This document shows positions 42,867-50,967 of a stretch of 64,000 bases of DNA, piece by piece. Position numbers and translations under genes: made by a program. The stretch's first letter is position 1. Each line of letters starts with the position of its first letter. This DNA is from an uncultured bacterium. GTDB lineage: Bacteria > Bacillota > Clostridia > Oscillospirales > Acutalibacteraceae. The stretch is from NCBI GenBank assembly GCA_905215855.1, contig CAJMRT010000002.1:37155-101154 (forward strand). Direction: 5' to 3'. Below the pieces are notes generated by a model that had not been told where the DNA came from, did no database searches, and saw only the letters and a list, made by a program, of their open reading frames with translations.

Positions 42867-43598
42867 TTAAAACTTTCTGTTAACCGAATAACGGTTGCCG
42901 TCATCGGATTTTTTGTTTTCGGCTGTTTCATCGGAATTTATGTAATGCCTGCTTCTGCCTACCGTGTGGTGAGCAGGAGTTTCGGAGTGAATTTTCTTGA
43001 GTGACGCTCCGCTTGAGGCATGGTTTTCACTTGTGTCATTGATCAAGGGAACATACTCCTGTTTTGTGAAAGATGAAGAATCCGAAGAAATTTCGTTTGA
43101 ATCAAGTCTTTGTCTTGCGGCATTTCTTTCGGCCTTGATTTTATTGAACACATCTGTATTGATTTCAAAATTATCGTCACTTTCGTTTTGCTGAGTATTT
43201 ATGCTCGGGAAAGTGTAGTTCTCGGTTTCGTCAAGTTCCGAAGTAAGAAGGTTGTCGGAATAGGCTATGCCTGCCTTTTTTGCCTCCATTGATTTTTTAT
43301 ATTTTTTGAACGGTTCGTAGTGAACAAAATTCGGTGTTAAAGCCGCAAAAATAATCAGTGGAATTGCAACAAGCAAAATTCCGAGCGGATTGCTTACAAG
43401 TCCTGCCATTATCCAGCCTGCCATAATTGCAAGTGAAATTACGGCGGCAACAACAAAAATCAAAATCACCTTTTTGTTGACTACAACCTTACTCTCTTTG
43501 CCGCACTTTTGGCAGACAAATTCAGCCTTTCTTCTGCTTGCAAAAGCTGAGGTATATGAAATTCTTCTTCCGCAGTATGGGCATTTTCTCATTTTCAT
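42867..43598 (-). CDS. Zinc-ribbon membrane protein with long polar tail, unknown
   Basis: A 243-residue protein with a zinc ribbon CPYCGRR...CQKCGKE (about 5-37), two membrane helices (VILIFVVAAVISLAIMAGWI and LGILLVAIPLIIFAAL), then about 130 polar, probably disordered residues. It resembles its downstream neighbour in plan (zinc ribbon then two helices), so the two may have arisen by duplication, or work together. GGAG precedes the ATG. Function not recognised. Confidence 0.75.
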   Translation of the reverse strand: MKMRKCPYCGRRISYTSAFASRRKAEFVCQKCGKESKVVVNKKVILIFVVAAVISLAIMAGWIMAGLVSNPLGILLVAIPLIIFAALTPNFVHYEPFKKYKKSMEAKKAGIAYSDNLLTSELDETENYTFPSINTQQNESDDNFEINTDVFNKIKAERNAARQRLDSNEISSDSSSFTKQEYVPLINDTSENHASSGASLKKIHSETPAHHTVGRSRHYINSDETAENKKSDDGNRYSVNRKF

Positions 43599-43628
43599 AT
43601 GCAGAACTCCTTTTTAATTTATACGGAT

Positions 43629-43901
43629 TTAACGGCACATAAGCTCTTTGTACGGTGCCTGACTTCTTTTTATGAGTGTTTTTGACGAAAGCTGACTGAT
43701 GTAGACCGTTATTTTGCCATTTTTTTCGCAGACAACAAAGGATTTTGGCAGTTCATACGAAACATTGACAACATTGCCGCTTTTTTCGGCGGCAGTGAGA
43801 TAGTCCCTTGTCTTTTTTGAAACGGTACACTCGTCCATATCAAAAATTCCGATAACCGTTTCGGTGGTGATAACGGTATCCTGTCCCAGATGAAGATACA
43901 T
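43629..43901 (-). CDS. remB: RemB/YaaB-like (DUF370) regulator
   Basis: A 90-residue protein of the DUF370 family. YLHLGQDTVITTETVIGIFD at the N-terminus and FVVCEKNGKITVYISQLSS later match the family. In B. subtilis RemA/RemB affect matrix genes; the remB (yaaB) copy sits between recF and gyrB, exactly as here. Its start overlaps the recF stop (TGATG). Confidence 0.85.
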   Translation of the reverse strand: MYLHLGQDTVITTETVIGIFDMDECTVSKKTRDYLTAAEKSGNVVNVSYELPKSFVVCEKNGKITVYISQLSSKTLIKRSQAPYKELMCR

Positions 43902-44998
43902 CAGCTAACCTCTCCGTTATTCAGCAGAAAGATTTTTCCGTCTTTAAGCTGTTCTTTGTTTGATTTTTCACAACAGGTGATGAACACCTGACAGCCGTGA
44001 AGTTCATTGAGCAAAAAATCCTGCCTTTTGGCATCAAGCTCCGAAAGCACATCGTCAAGCAAAATTACGGGTTCTTCGCCCATTCTTTCACGCAAAACGG
44101 ACGCTTCGGCAAGTTTCAGCGACAAAACGGCACTTCGCTGCTGTCCCTGAGATGCAAAAGCTCTGGCATTTTTGCCGTTTATTATAATTTCTATATCGTC
44201 ACGATGCGGACCGTAGTTTGTAAAACCTGTCCGAATATCGTCACTTTTGTGTTTTTCAAGCTTTGCTTTTAGCTTTTCGTAAATTTCACCGACGCTGTCA
44301 TCCTCTGTAATATCACAACCGGACACATATCGGATTTTCAGCTCTTCTTTGCCTTTTGAAATTCCGTGATGGTACTCAACGGCACGGTCGGAGAGCATTT
44401 TTACATAGTCAATTCTGTTTTTTATAAGCACGGCACCGTTTTTGAGAAGAGGTTCGTCCCACACGGGAAGAGTATCTTCAAGTGACGGTCGCTTGTAAAT
44501 GTCTTTTAAAAGCGAATTTCTCTGATTGAGAATCCTGTTGTACTTTGAGAGAACTACTGCATTTTTGAGTTTTTCACGGCAGATTGCACTGTCAACGAAT
44601 TTTCTCCGTTCACCCGGTCCTCGTTTTATAAGACTGAGGTGTTCGGGAGAAAATACAACGGCACAAAAGCGTTCAATCAGGGCGGCGGCTGAATTTTTTT
44701 GCACACCGTTGATTTCAACGGTCTTTTTTCCGCCCTTGAAGAGAATTTTAGCAGTCTGCTCACGCTCCTGACCCAGAAAACGCATTTCAATCTTCGCAAA
44801 ATTCTTGTCCCAATTAATTACCTCGCTGTCCTTTGAACCTCTGAAGCTGTGACCTCCGCAAAAAAACCACAGTGATTCAAGCAAATTTGTCTTGCCCTGA
44901 GCATTGTCACCGTAAATTATATTTACTCCGTCACACGGAGAGATTATATTGTCCTTTAAATTTCTGTAATTTTCAAATTTAAGAGCAATTACCTTCAC
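43901..44998 (-). CDS. recF: DNA repair and recombination protein RecF
   Basis: SMC-like ATPase that loads RecA at gaps. It has 365 residues with Walker A in GDNAQGKTNLLE (about 31-42), the signature FVDSAI region, and Walker B in VILLDDVLSELD. The start is GTG (MKVIALKFENYRNLK). It lies in the conserved dnaN-yaaA-recF-remB order. Confidence 0.97.
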   Translation of the reverse strand: MKVIALKFENYRNLKDNIISPCDGVNIIYGDNAQGKTNLLESLWFFCGGHSFRGSKDSEVINWDKNFAKIEMRFLGQEREQTAKILFKGGKKTVEINGVQKNSAAALIERFCAVVFSPEHLSLIKRGPGERRKFVDSAICREKLKNAVVLSKYNRILNQRNSLLKDIYKRPSLEDTLPVWDEPLLKNGAVLIKNRIDYVKMLSDRAVEYHHGISKGKEELKIRYVSGCDITEDDSVGEIYEKLKAKLEKHKSDDIRTGFTNYGPHRDDIEIIINGKNARAFASQGQQRSAVLSLKLAEASVLRERMGEEPVILLDDVLSELDAKRQDFLLNELHGCQVFITCCEKSNKEQLKDGKIFLLNNGEVS

Positions 44999-45018
44999 TT
45001 ACTTCATCAATCCCAAAG

Positions 45019-45231
45019 TTATTCAACGATTATCTCAAAGCTATCAAAAACCACAGTGTCGCCTGCACGCATTTTTTTGCCTCTCATAGTGCAGACCTCA
45101 CCGTTTACGGTAACATCGCCGTTCTGAATGACAACTTTTGCCTGACCGCCTGTTTCAACAGCACCGCCAAGCTTGAGCAAATCCTGCAATTTTATGTATT
45201 CGCTGTCTATTTTAATTTTCTCAGTTTTCAT
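45019..45231 (-). CDS. yaaA: S4-domain RNA-binding protein YaaA
   Basis: A 70-residue protein made of a single S4 domain (LLKLGGAVETGGQAKVVIQN, DVTVNGEVCTMRGKKMRAGD). It is thought to act in ribosome assembly in relatives; the place between dnaN and recF is conserved in Firmicutes. Its start lies inside the end of dnaN (11-base overlap). Confidence 0.93.
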   Translation of the reverse strand: MKTEKIKIDSEYIKLQDLLKLGGAVETGGQAKVVIQNGDVTVNGEVCTMRGKKMRAGDTVVFDSFEIIVE

Positions 45232-46327
45232 TTGCCAACCTCATTGGAACAACCACGCTAAGATAACTGTCACTCTTAACAGGCTTTACAATCATACCCA
45301 TAAGAGGGCCGTTGAGGATAAGTTTTATTTCGTCTGTATCTGCATTCTTGAGTGCGTCAAGCAGGTATCTGTTGTTAAAACCAATCTCAACCGACTCACC
45401 GACAATCGGGACAGAAATTACATCGTCTGCTCTGCCGATAGCTGAAATACACGAAAGTTTGATTTCATCATCAGAGAAAATACATCTTACGGGACTCTGC
45501 ATTCTGTCATTGTTAATCGGTGACATTCTCTCAACTGCGTTGATTATTGTTCTTGTGTTTATAACTACCTCTGTTTTTGTGTCTTTGGGGATTGCAGACT
45601 TGTAGTCTATGAATGTACCCTCGATAAGACGAGAGATAACTTTGTAATTTTTGATTTTAAATGCAATATGTCTTTGTCCGATAATGATTTCTGCTGTTTC
45701 TTCATCATCGGTAAGAAGTTTAAGTACTTCGTGCTGAGTTTTTCCGGGTACAACAAAAGCATTTTTGCTGTCGCTGTCGATATTTTCACTGCGAATAGCC
45801 ATTCTGTAGCCGTCAATTGCAATGATTTTGAATACACCGTTCTCAATTTCAAAGAGAGAACCTGTATAAATCGGCATTGCAGTGTTTTCACTTACAGCGT
45901 AAACAGTCTGTCTTATCATTTCACGCAAAACTTTTGCATTGAGTGAAATTCCGTCAGTCTGTTCAAATGACGGAAGATCAGGATATTCAACAGATGACAT
46001 TCCGACAATCTGGTAGTTTGCGTTGCCGCAGGCAATGTATGTTACCATACGCTCATCTGTTTCAATAAACACAACCTCTTCGGGAAGCTGGCGTACAATA
46101 TCAAGAATCAGCTTTGCGCTTACTACGATTTCGCCTTCCTCTTTGATTGTTGCCTCAATATCGGTTGTTATACCGATTTCGAGATTGTAACCCGAAATAT
46201 TGAGAGTGCTGCCATATGCTTTTATCAGAACGCCTTCAAGTGCGGGAATTGATGCCTTTGTTGACACAGCTCTTGACACATTTGAAATGGCTGTTGCCAA
46301 ATCTGTTCGTGAACATGAAATTTTCAT
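45221..46327 (-). CDS. dnaN: DNA polymerase III beta sliding clamp
   Basis: Ring clamp that holds the replicative polymerase on DNA. It has 368 residues from ATG 46327, aligned with the usual MKFT-type start; an ATG three codons earlier (46336) is also possible, as AGGAG lies 3 bases before it and 12 before the chosen one. Three repeated clamp domains are seen, with SVEYPDLPSF and a C-terminal VVPMRLAN. It follows dnaA across about 220 bases. Confidence 0.96.
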   Translation of the reverse strand: MKISCSRTDLATAISNVSRAVSTKASIPALEGVLIKAYGSTLNISGYNLEIGITTDIEATIKEEGEIVVSAKLILDIVRQLPEEVVFIETDERMVTYIACGNANYQIVGMSSVEYPDLPSFEQTDGISLNAKVLREMIRQTVYAVSENTAMPIYTGSLFEIENGVFKIIAIDGYRMAIRSENIDSDSKNAFVVPGKTQHEVLKLLTDDEETAEIIIGQRHIAFKIKNYKVISRLIEGTFIDYKSAIPKDTKTEVVINTRTIINAVERMSPINNDRMQSPVRCIFSDDEIKLSCISAIGRADDVISVPIVGESVEIGFNNRYLLDALKNADTDEIKLILNGPLMGMIVKPVKSDSYLSVVVPMRLANEN

Positions 46328-46336
46328 CGTGTGCAT

Positions 46337-46559
46337 TTTCTCCTGTCTATTTATTATATTTTTATTGTAGTTGTAGTAGGGGATGTCAAAATGTCAAAAA
46401 ACGGTGAGAACCCGCATTGGCACTGAATAAAAGCATAAACAAAAGATTTTTTTAATTTGTTAGCTTTTGTTGACAAAATTTTTCTCAGGTAAAATATTCA
46501 ACACAATGTGGAAAAATGTGTGTGGAATGTTGAATAAACAGTTAAATAAAATGAGGCTT
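46337..46559. promoter_or_regulatory. dnaA-dnaN intergenic region with possible DnaA box
   Basis: AT-rich. TTTTCCACA on the minus strand (46515-46507) differs by one base from the DnaA box TTATCCACA. Other matches here are poorer. No gene is seen. Confidence 0.4.
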
Positions 46560-47915
46560 TTAGCCACGGATATTTTTGATTGTATCGTCGATGAGTTCCT
46601 TGACTTTCCTGTCCTTAGCCATCATCTCATCAACCTTACGAAGTGTATATATAATAGTAGAATAATGACGATTTCCGAACTTTTCGCCGATTGCAACCAT
46701 TGAAAGCGTTGTAAGCTCTCTTGTAAGGTAAATTGCAATGTGTCTTGCGTTGCTGATATTGGCACTGCGGTTCTTCTGCGAACGGATTTCATCGGCAGTA
46801 ACACCGTAGGTTCTTGCAACCTCGTCAATAATTCTGTCAACAGTAACCTCAGGCGGAGCTTCATTATTGAGAATATCCGAAATGATACCCTGAACCGAAC
46901 TGATAGTCGGTTTTTCACTGTTAAGGTAGTACTTTGCCTTGATTTTCTTAACAGTACCCTCAAGCTGACGAATATTTGATTTGATTTTTGATGCAATGTA
47001 GTTACAAAGCTCGTCTGAAAGCTCAATTCCGTCAAGCTCAGCTTTTCTTTTTATGATAGCAATTCTTGTTTCAAGATCCGGAGGCTGAATATCTGCAATA
47101 AGGTCCTGCTCAAATCTTGAACGCAGACGGTCCTCAAGTGTTTTAATTTCCTTAGGCGGGCGGTCTGATGTGAGTACAATCTGTTTTCTTGCTTCATAAA
47201 GTGTGTTAAAGGTATGGAAGAACTCTTCCTGAGTACTTTCCTTACCGCCGATGAACTGAACATCATCAACAAGAAGAATATCGGCCTGTCTGAACTTTTG
47301 TCTGAACTCATTCATCTTTGCAAGCTGAATTGATTCGATAAGTTCAACGGTAAAGTCGTCACCTTTTATGTAGCAGATTACCTTTGACGGATCGTTCTTT
47401 TTGATTTCATTGCCGATAGCATACAGAAGATGAGTTTTTCCGAGTCCTGAATTTCCGTAAAGAAAAAGAGGATTGTATGCGTATGACGGATTTGACGCAA
47501 CTGCAAGACAGGCTGCGTGAGCAAACTTGTTTGATGCGCCGACAATAAATGTGTCAAAGGTGTATTCGTATGAAATGTTTTCGGGACTCTGCAAAAGCGG
47601 GGCAGTTGATGCCGATGTTGTAATTGTTGCCGCAGCAGGTGGCTTTGGCTTGTTTGTTACATTTGCAGGTGTCCTAAACTCAATATTGAATTCTGTTCCG
47701 AAAATTTCACGGAAACCCTCGTTGAGAAGCTTCATATAGCATCTTCTCAGTGTTTGAGCATGAAAATCGTTCGGAACAAGCAAATATGCAGTTCCGTTTT
47801 CAAAGTCAAGGTCGATAGGCTGAATTCTGCTGATCCATGTGTTGTAGGCAATGTCTGTAATTTTTGACTTGCAGTAACCGTCTATGACTTTCCATGCGTC
47901 TTCAAAAGAGTCCAT
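46560..47915 (-). CDS. dnaA: Chromosomal replication initiator DnaA
   Basis: Initiator ATPase that melts the origin. It has 451 residues with an N-terminal helicase-loading domain, a Pro/Ala/Thr linker (about 85-110), the AAA+ domain with Walker A GNSGLGKTHLL and Walker B LLVDDVQFIGG, and the C-terminal DNA-binding domain with NISNARHIAIYLTRELT and GEKFGNRHYSTIIY. A well-formed promoter lies upstream (48029-48001). Confidence 0.98.
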   Translation of the reverse strand: MDSFEDAWKVIDGYCKSKITDIAYNTWISRIQPIDLDFENGTAYLLVPNDFHAQTLRRCYMKLLNEGFREIFGTEFNIEFRTPANVTNKPKPPAAATITTSASTAPLLQSPENISYEYTFDTFIVGASNKFAHAACLAVASNPSYAYNPLFLYGNSGLGKTHLLYAIGNEIKKNDPSKVICYIKGDDFTVELIESIQLAKMNEFRQKFRQADILLVDDVQFIGGKESTQEEFFHTFNTLYEARKQIVLTSDRPPKEIKTLEDRLRSRFEQDLIADIQPPDLETRIAIIKRKAELDGIELSDELCNYIASKIKSNIRQLEGTVKKIKAKYYLNSEKPTISSVQGIISDILNNEAPPEVTVDRIIDEVARTYGVTADEIRSQKNRSANISNARHIAIYLTRELTTLSMVAIGEKFGNRHYSTIIYTLRKVDEMMAKDRKVKELIDDTIKNIRG

Positions 47916-48309
47916 TATTTAATCTTTCCCTTCCAGTGGTGCCGAACCTTGCATCCATTTTCCATAATTATCCCATTTTGATAAAATACCATTCTGCTTT
48001 ATTATAACGCAACAAATTTAAAATTGCAATTATAAAAAGCCATTTGTAATTTATTGTAATAGATACCTTATATTATTAAAGAGCCTGAATTTTGCAGAAA
48101 TTCGGATATATAGTATGTAATGAATTTTATGTTGCAATATGTTGTATTTCCTAATAAAGAAAAATAAATTTGTAAAAGAGCATCTTTTTTTCTTTATTAT
48201 TTAAAATTCATTTTTGAAAATAAAAATTAAAAATTTTTGTTGACTACAGGCTGAAATTAAGATATAATGCTATATTGCAAGGTTATATTTTGAAGGGAGG
48301 GTTTTCAAT
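47916..48309. other. Probable replication origin region (dnaA-rpmH gap)
   Basis: This gap of 394 bases is very AT-rich and is where gene direction switches from leftward to rightward. It holds the dnaA promoter (minus TTGCAA 48029-48024, 17 bases, TATAAT 48006-48001) and the rpmH promoter. No strong DnaA-box cluster is visible by eye; matches such as TTTTCCATA (47958-47966) have two mismatches. The origin call rests on gene order and orientation. Confidence 0.7.
48240..48268 (+). promoter_or_regulatory. rpmH promoter
   Basis: TTGACT (48240-48245), 17-base spacer, TATAAT (48263-48268), 42 bases before the ATG. Confidence 0.85.
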
Positions 48310-48444
48310 ATGTTGAGAACTTATCAGCCTAAGAAGCTCCACAGAAAAAAGGAGCACGGCTTCAGAAAGAGAATGTCTACATCTAACGGCAAGAAAGTTT
48401 TAGCCAGAAGAAGAGCTAAAGGTAGAAAAAGGTTGTCTTATTAA
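48310..48444 (+). CDS. rpmH: Ribosomal protein L34
   Basis: A 44-residue basic protein beginning MLRTYQPKKLHRKKEHGF and ending in KGRKRLSY, full length for L34 of the large subunit. GAAGGGAGG precedes the ATG. First gene of the rightward rpmH-rnpA-yidD-yidC-jag block. It is too short for a long-ORF search but is unmistakable. Confidence 0.98.
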   Translation: MLRTYQPKKLHRKKEHGFRKRMSTSNGKKVLARRRAKGRKRLSY

Positions 48445-48448
48445 AGAG

Positions 48449-48482
48449 AAGACCACTTTTAACCGGTGGTCTTTCTTTTTTA
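48449..48482 (+). terminator. Terminator or attenuator between rpmH and rnpA
   Basis: AAGACCAC / GTGGTCTT stem with a 9-base loop, followed by TCTTTTTT. It probably lets rpmH be expressed above rnpA. Confidence 0.85.
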
Positions 48483-48510
48483 ATGCACCTGTTTGCAAGG
48501 TGGTAAATTT

Positions 48511-48852
48511 ATGAGTGAATATATCACTTTGAAGGATAACAGGGATTTTTCCAGACTTTACAGACGGGGAAAATCCTTTGTTGGTCCTGTTTTGGTAACT
48601 TATGTGTTAAAGAACAAATCCGATAACCTGCGTTTTGGAATAACCACCGGCAAGAAAATTGGAAAAGCCGTAAGGCGCACAAGGTCGAGGAGGGTAATAA
48701 GAGAGGCTTATTACAAACTTTATCCCGATATGAAAAAGGGGTACGACTTTGTTTTTGTTGCCAGAGGTAAAACACCCTATGTAAAAAGCACTGTTATCTA
48801 TAAAGAAATGAAGAAACAGCTTTTGCTTGCAGGTGTTTTAAAAGAGGGATAG
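48511..48852 (+). CDS. rnpA: Ribonuclease P protein component
   Basis: Protein subunit of RNase P, which trims tRNA 5' ends. It has 113 residues from ATG 48511 with AAGGTGG upstream; an in-frame TTG at 48493 is less likely. The RNR-type motif is in KAVRRTRSRRVIREAYY. It follows rpmH and precedes yidD, the usual order. Confidence 0.96.
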   Translation: MSEYITLKDNRDFSRLYRRGKSFVGPVLVTYVLKNKSDNLRFGITTGKKIGKAVRRTRSRRVIREAYYKLYPDMKKGYDFVFVARGKTPYVKSTVIYKEMKKQLLLAGVLKEG

Positions 48853-48856
48853 TTTT

Positions 48857-49096
48857 ATGAAACGAATTCTTCTGGCAATCATCAGGTTTTACCAGACCTC
48901 AATTTCTCCGCTGACGGCAAGTCACTGTAAATACATTCCGACTTGTTCGCAGTACGGTGTTGAAGCAATCGAGAGGTTTGGAGCACTCAAAGGCACAGCG
49001 CTTACCGTTTGGCGTATTCTGCGCTGCAATCCGTTTTCAAAGGGCGGCTACGACCCCATACCGGAAAAAAAGCCAAAGAGTAAGAAATTAAAGTGA
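48857..49096 (+). CDS. yidD: Membrane protein insertion efficiency factor YidD
   Basis: A 79-residue protein with the family pattern FYQTSISPLTASHCKYIPTC, RCNPFSKGGYDP. It helps YidC-dependent insertion at the membrane. Four bases separate it from rnpA and nine from yidC. Confidence 0.96.
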   Translation: MKRILLAIIRFYQTSISPLTASHCKYIPTCSQYGVEAIERFGALKGTALTVWRILRCNPFSKGGYDPIPEKKPKSKKLK

Positions 49097-49105
49097 GGTA
49101 ACTGT

Positions 49106-50110
49106 ATGCAGATCTTTGGTTTTCTTGGAAGTTTGCTCGGCTATGTGCTGTGGGGAGCTTTCTATATACTTAAAGATTTCGGACTGTCAATTATCGTCTT
49201 TACAATCATTGTAAGACTTTGTATGTTTCCTTTTACAATCAAACAGCAAAAATCAATGGCAGGTACCGCAAGACTTTCCAAAAAGCAAAAGGAAATTCAG
49301 GAAAAATATAAAAACAACAGACAAAAAGCTCAGGAAGAGATGGCAAAGCTCTATGAAAAAGAGGGAGTTAAGCCGACAGGCGGCTGTCTTACAATGATCA
49401 TCCCGTTCCTGGTTCTCTTCGGTGTATTTTATGCTGTCGCATATCCTCTTACAAACACACTTCATATCGACAGTGCAAAGGTAACCGAAGCTCTTAATTA
49501 TGTAAATACAATTCCGGGTTATACAGCAGCATCGGGTGCAACCAATGCTACATATCAGGAAATTTATTTTTTGAAGGATTTCAGCTGTTTTCAAAATATT
49601 GACGCTATTCAGCAGATTTTTAATTCAGATCAAATCAATACGATCAATATGTTTGAAAAAGGCTTTAACACCTTTGGCATGAACCTTTTTGCAATTCCGC
49701 AGGACTACGGTCTTTGGAGTCCGATGATTCTTTTCCCTGTAATCTGTTTTGCGTCAAATGTGCTTACACAGTTTATTACAATGAGAATCAACGGAAAAAA
49801 CAATCCTATGCAGCAACAGCAGGGCTGTATGAAGGTTATGATGTACGCAATGCCGCTTTTCTCGGCATATATCGCATATATCGTTCCGTCAGCCGTTGCA
49901 TTCTACTGGATTGTATCTTCACTCGTAAGCCTTGTTCAGTCGGTTATTGTCGGCAAGCTTTTCAGTCCGCAGAGAATGACAGCAACATCCGAAGCAAGAC
50001 ACGCTGCTCTTATGTTTGAGCAGGAGGCTCTTGTTCAGTATAATTATGTTCCGCACGGTCTTTCTGAAAGTGCAGAAGAAAATACAAAATCCAAAAAGAA
50101 AAAGAAGTAG
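49106..50110 (+). CDS. yidC: Membrane protein insertase YidC/OxaA
   Basis: Inserts membrane proteins with or without Sec. It has 334 residues with five membrane helices; the first conserved helix has the intramembrane arginine (FTIIVRLCMFPF). The charged hairpin SKKQKEIQEKYKNNRQKAQE follows. It lacks the usual cleaved lipoprotein signal of Bacillus SpoIIIJ and instead starts directly near the first helix. An extended loop near residues 118-185 is present. The C-terminus ends in a Lys run. Confidence 0.95.
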   Translation: MQIFGFLGSLLGYVLWGAFYILKDFGLSIIVFTIIVRLCMFPFTIKQQKSMAGTARLSKKQKEIQEKYKNNRQKAQEEMAKLYEKEGVKPTGGCLTMIIPFLVLFGVFYAVAYPLTNTLHIDSAKVTEALNYVNTIPGYTAASGATNATYQEIYFLKDFSCFQNIDAIQQIFNSDQINTINMFEKGFNTFGMNLFAIPQDYGLWSPMILFPVICFASNVLTQFITMRINGKNNPMQQQQGCMKVMMYAMPLFSAYIAYIVPSAVAFYWIVSSLVSLVQSVIVGKLFSPQRMTATSEARHAALMFEQEALVQYNYVPHGLSESAEENTKSKKKKK

Positions 50111-50133
50111 AAGTTTGAAATCAGGTGAATATT

Positions 50134-50925
50134 GTGATTAAAGAAGCTATCGGCGTTGGCGATAACGAAGTTGACGCATTGAACGATGCAAAAAAGCAGC
50201 TTGGTCTTGATGAAACCGCTGAGGTTGAATTTGAGGTTATTCAGAGAGCTGAAAAGAAAAAATTCGGTCTTTTCGGCGGTCAGCCTGCAAAAGTTAAGGT
50301 TACTCTCAAAGAAACTCCTGCCGAAAAAGCAGAGCAGTTCTTAAGAGATGTTCTCGATAATATGAAGCTTGAAAGCGTTCAGATAGAGAAAAAAGAGATT
50401 GAGGGCGGTATCGAATTCAATCTTACAGGTGAGGATGTCGGTTTTGTAATCGGCAGAAGAGGCGAAACTCTTGACTCTCTTCAATACCTTACAAGCCTTG
50501 TTGCCAACCACACAGACAACAGCTATTTTAAGGTAACTATCGACACAGGCAACTACAGAGAAAAGAGAGAAAAAACTCTTGAAATTCTCGGCAGAAAGCT
50601 TGCTTTCAAAGCTGTTAAGACAGGCAGAAAGACAAATCTTGAGCCTATGAATCCTTATGAAAGAAGAATTATCCATACTTCTGTTCAAAAGATAAACGGT
50701 GCTATTTCATGGAGCGAAGGCGAGAATGCAAACCGCCATGTTGTTATCGGTCCTGACCCAAAGGCAAAGCCCGTTCGCAGAAACGGTGGCTATAACAACA
50801 GAGGCAGAGGCGGCAGACGCCCATACAGCGCAAACCGTTCAGAGCATAACGCTCCCGCAAATCCTGACAGAAAGCCACTCAATGAGGGCGGCGCAACAGG
50901 TCTTTACGGAAGAATAGACAAATAA
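50134..50925 (+). CDS. jag: RNA-binding protein Jag/KhpB
   Basis: Cytoplasmic RNA-binding protein with three domains: Jag-N (about 1-50, EVDALNDAKKQLG), KH (about 90-145, DVGFVIGRRGETLDSLQYL) and R3H (about 150-205, MNPYERRIIHTSVQ). The tail is rich in Gly, Arg and Asn. It has 263 residues from GTG 50134, with AGGTG 6 bases before; a GTG three codons earlier is also in frame. It follows yidC as in most Firmicutes. Confidence 0.95.
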   Translation: MIKEAIGVGDNEVDALNDAKKQLGLDETAEVEFEVIQRAEKKKFGLFGGQPAKVKVTLKETPAEKAEQFLRDVLDNMKLESVQIEKKEIEGGIEFNLTGEDVGFVIGRRGETLDSLQYLTSLVANHTDNSYFKVTIDTGNYREKREKTLEILGRKLAFKAVKTGRKTNLEPMNPYERRIIHTSVQKINGAISWSEGENANRHVVIGPDPKAKPVRRNGGYNNRGRGGRRPYSANRSEHNAPANPDRKPLNEGGATGLYGRIDK

Positions 50926-50930
50926 TTATC

Positions 50931-50957
50931 GGGCGGTTTTTAACCGCCCTTTTTTCT
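50931..50957 (+). terminator. Terminator after jag
   Basis: GGGCGGTT / AACCGCCC stem with a 3-base loop and TTTTTT, directly after the jag stop. mnmE starts 11 bases later, so it may act as an attenuator. Confidence 0.9.
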
Positions 50958-50967
50958 TGGTGATTTT

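Noticed and set aside
47916..48309. Claiming named DnaA boxes in the dnaA-rpmH gap
   Set aside because: All candidates have two or more mismatches, which is expected by chance in such AT-rich DNA.
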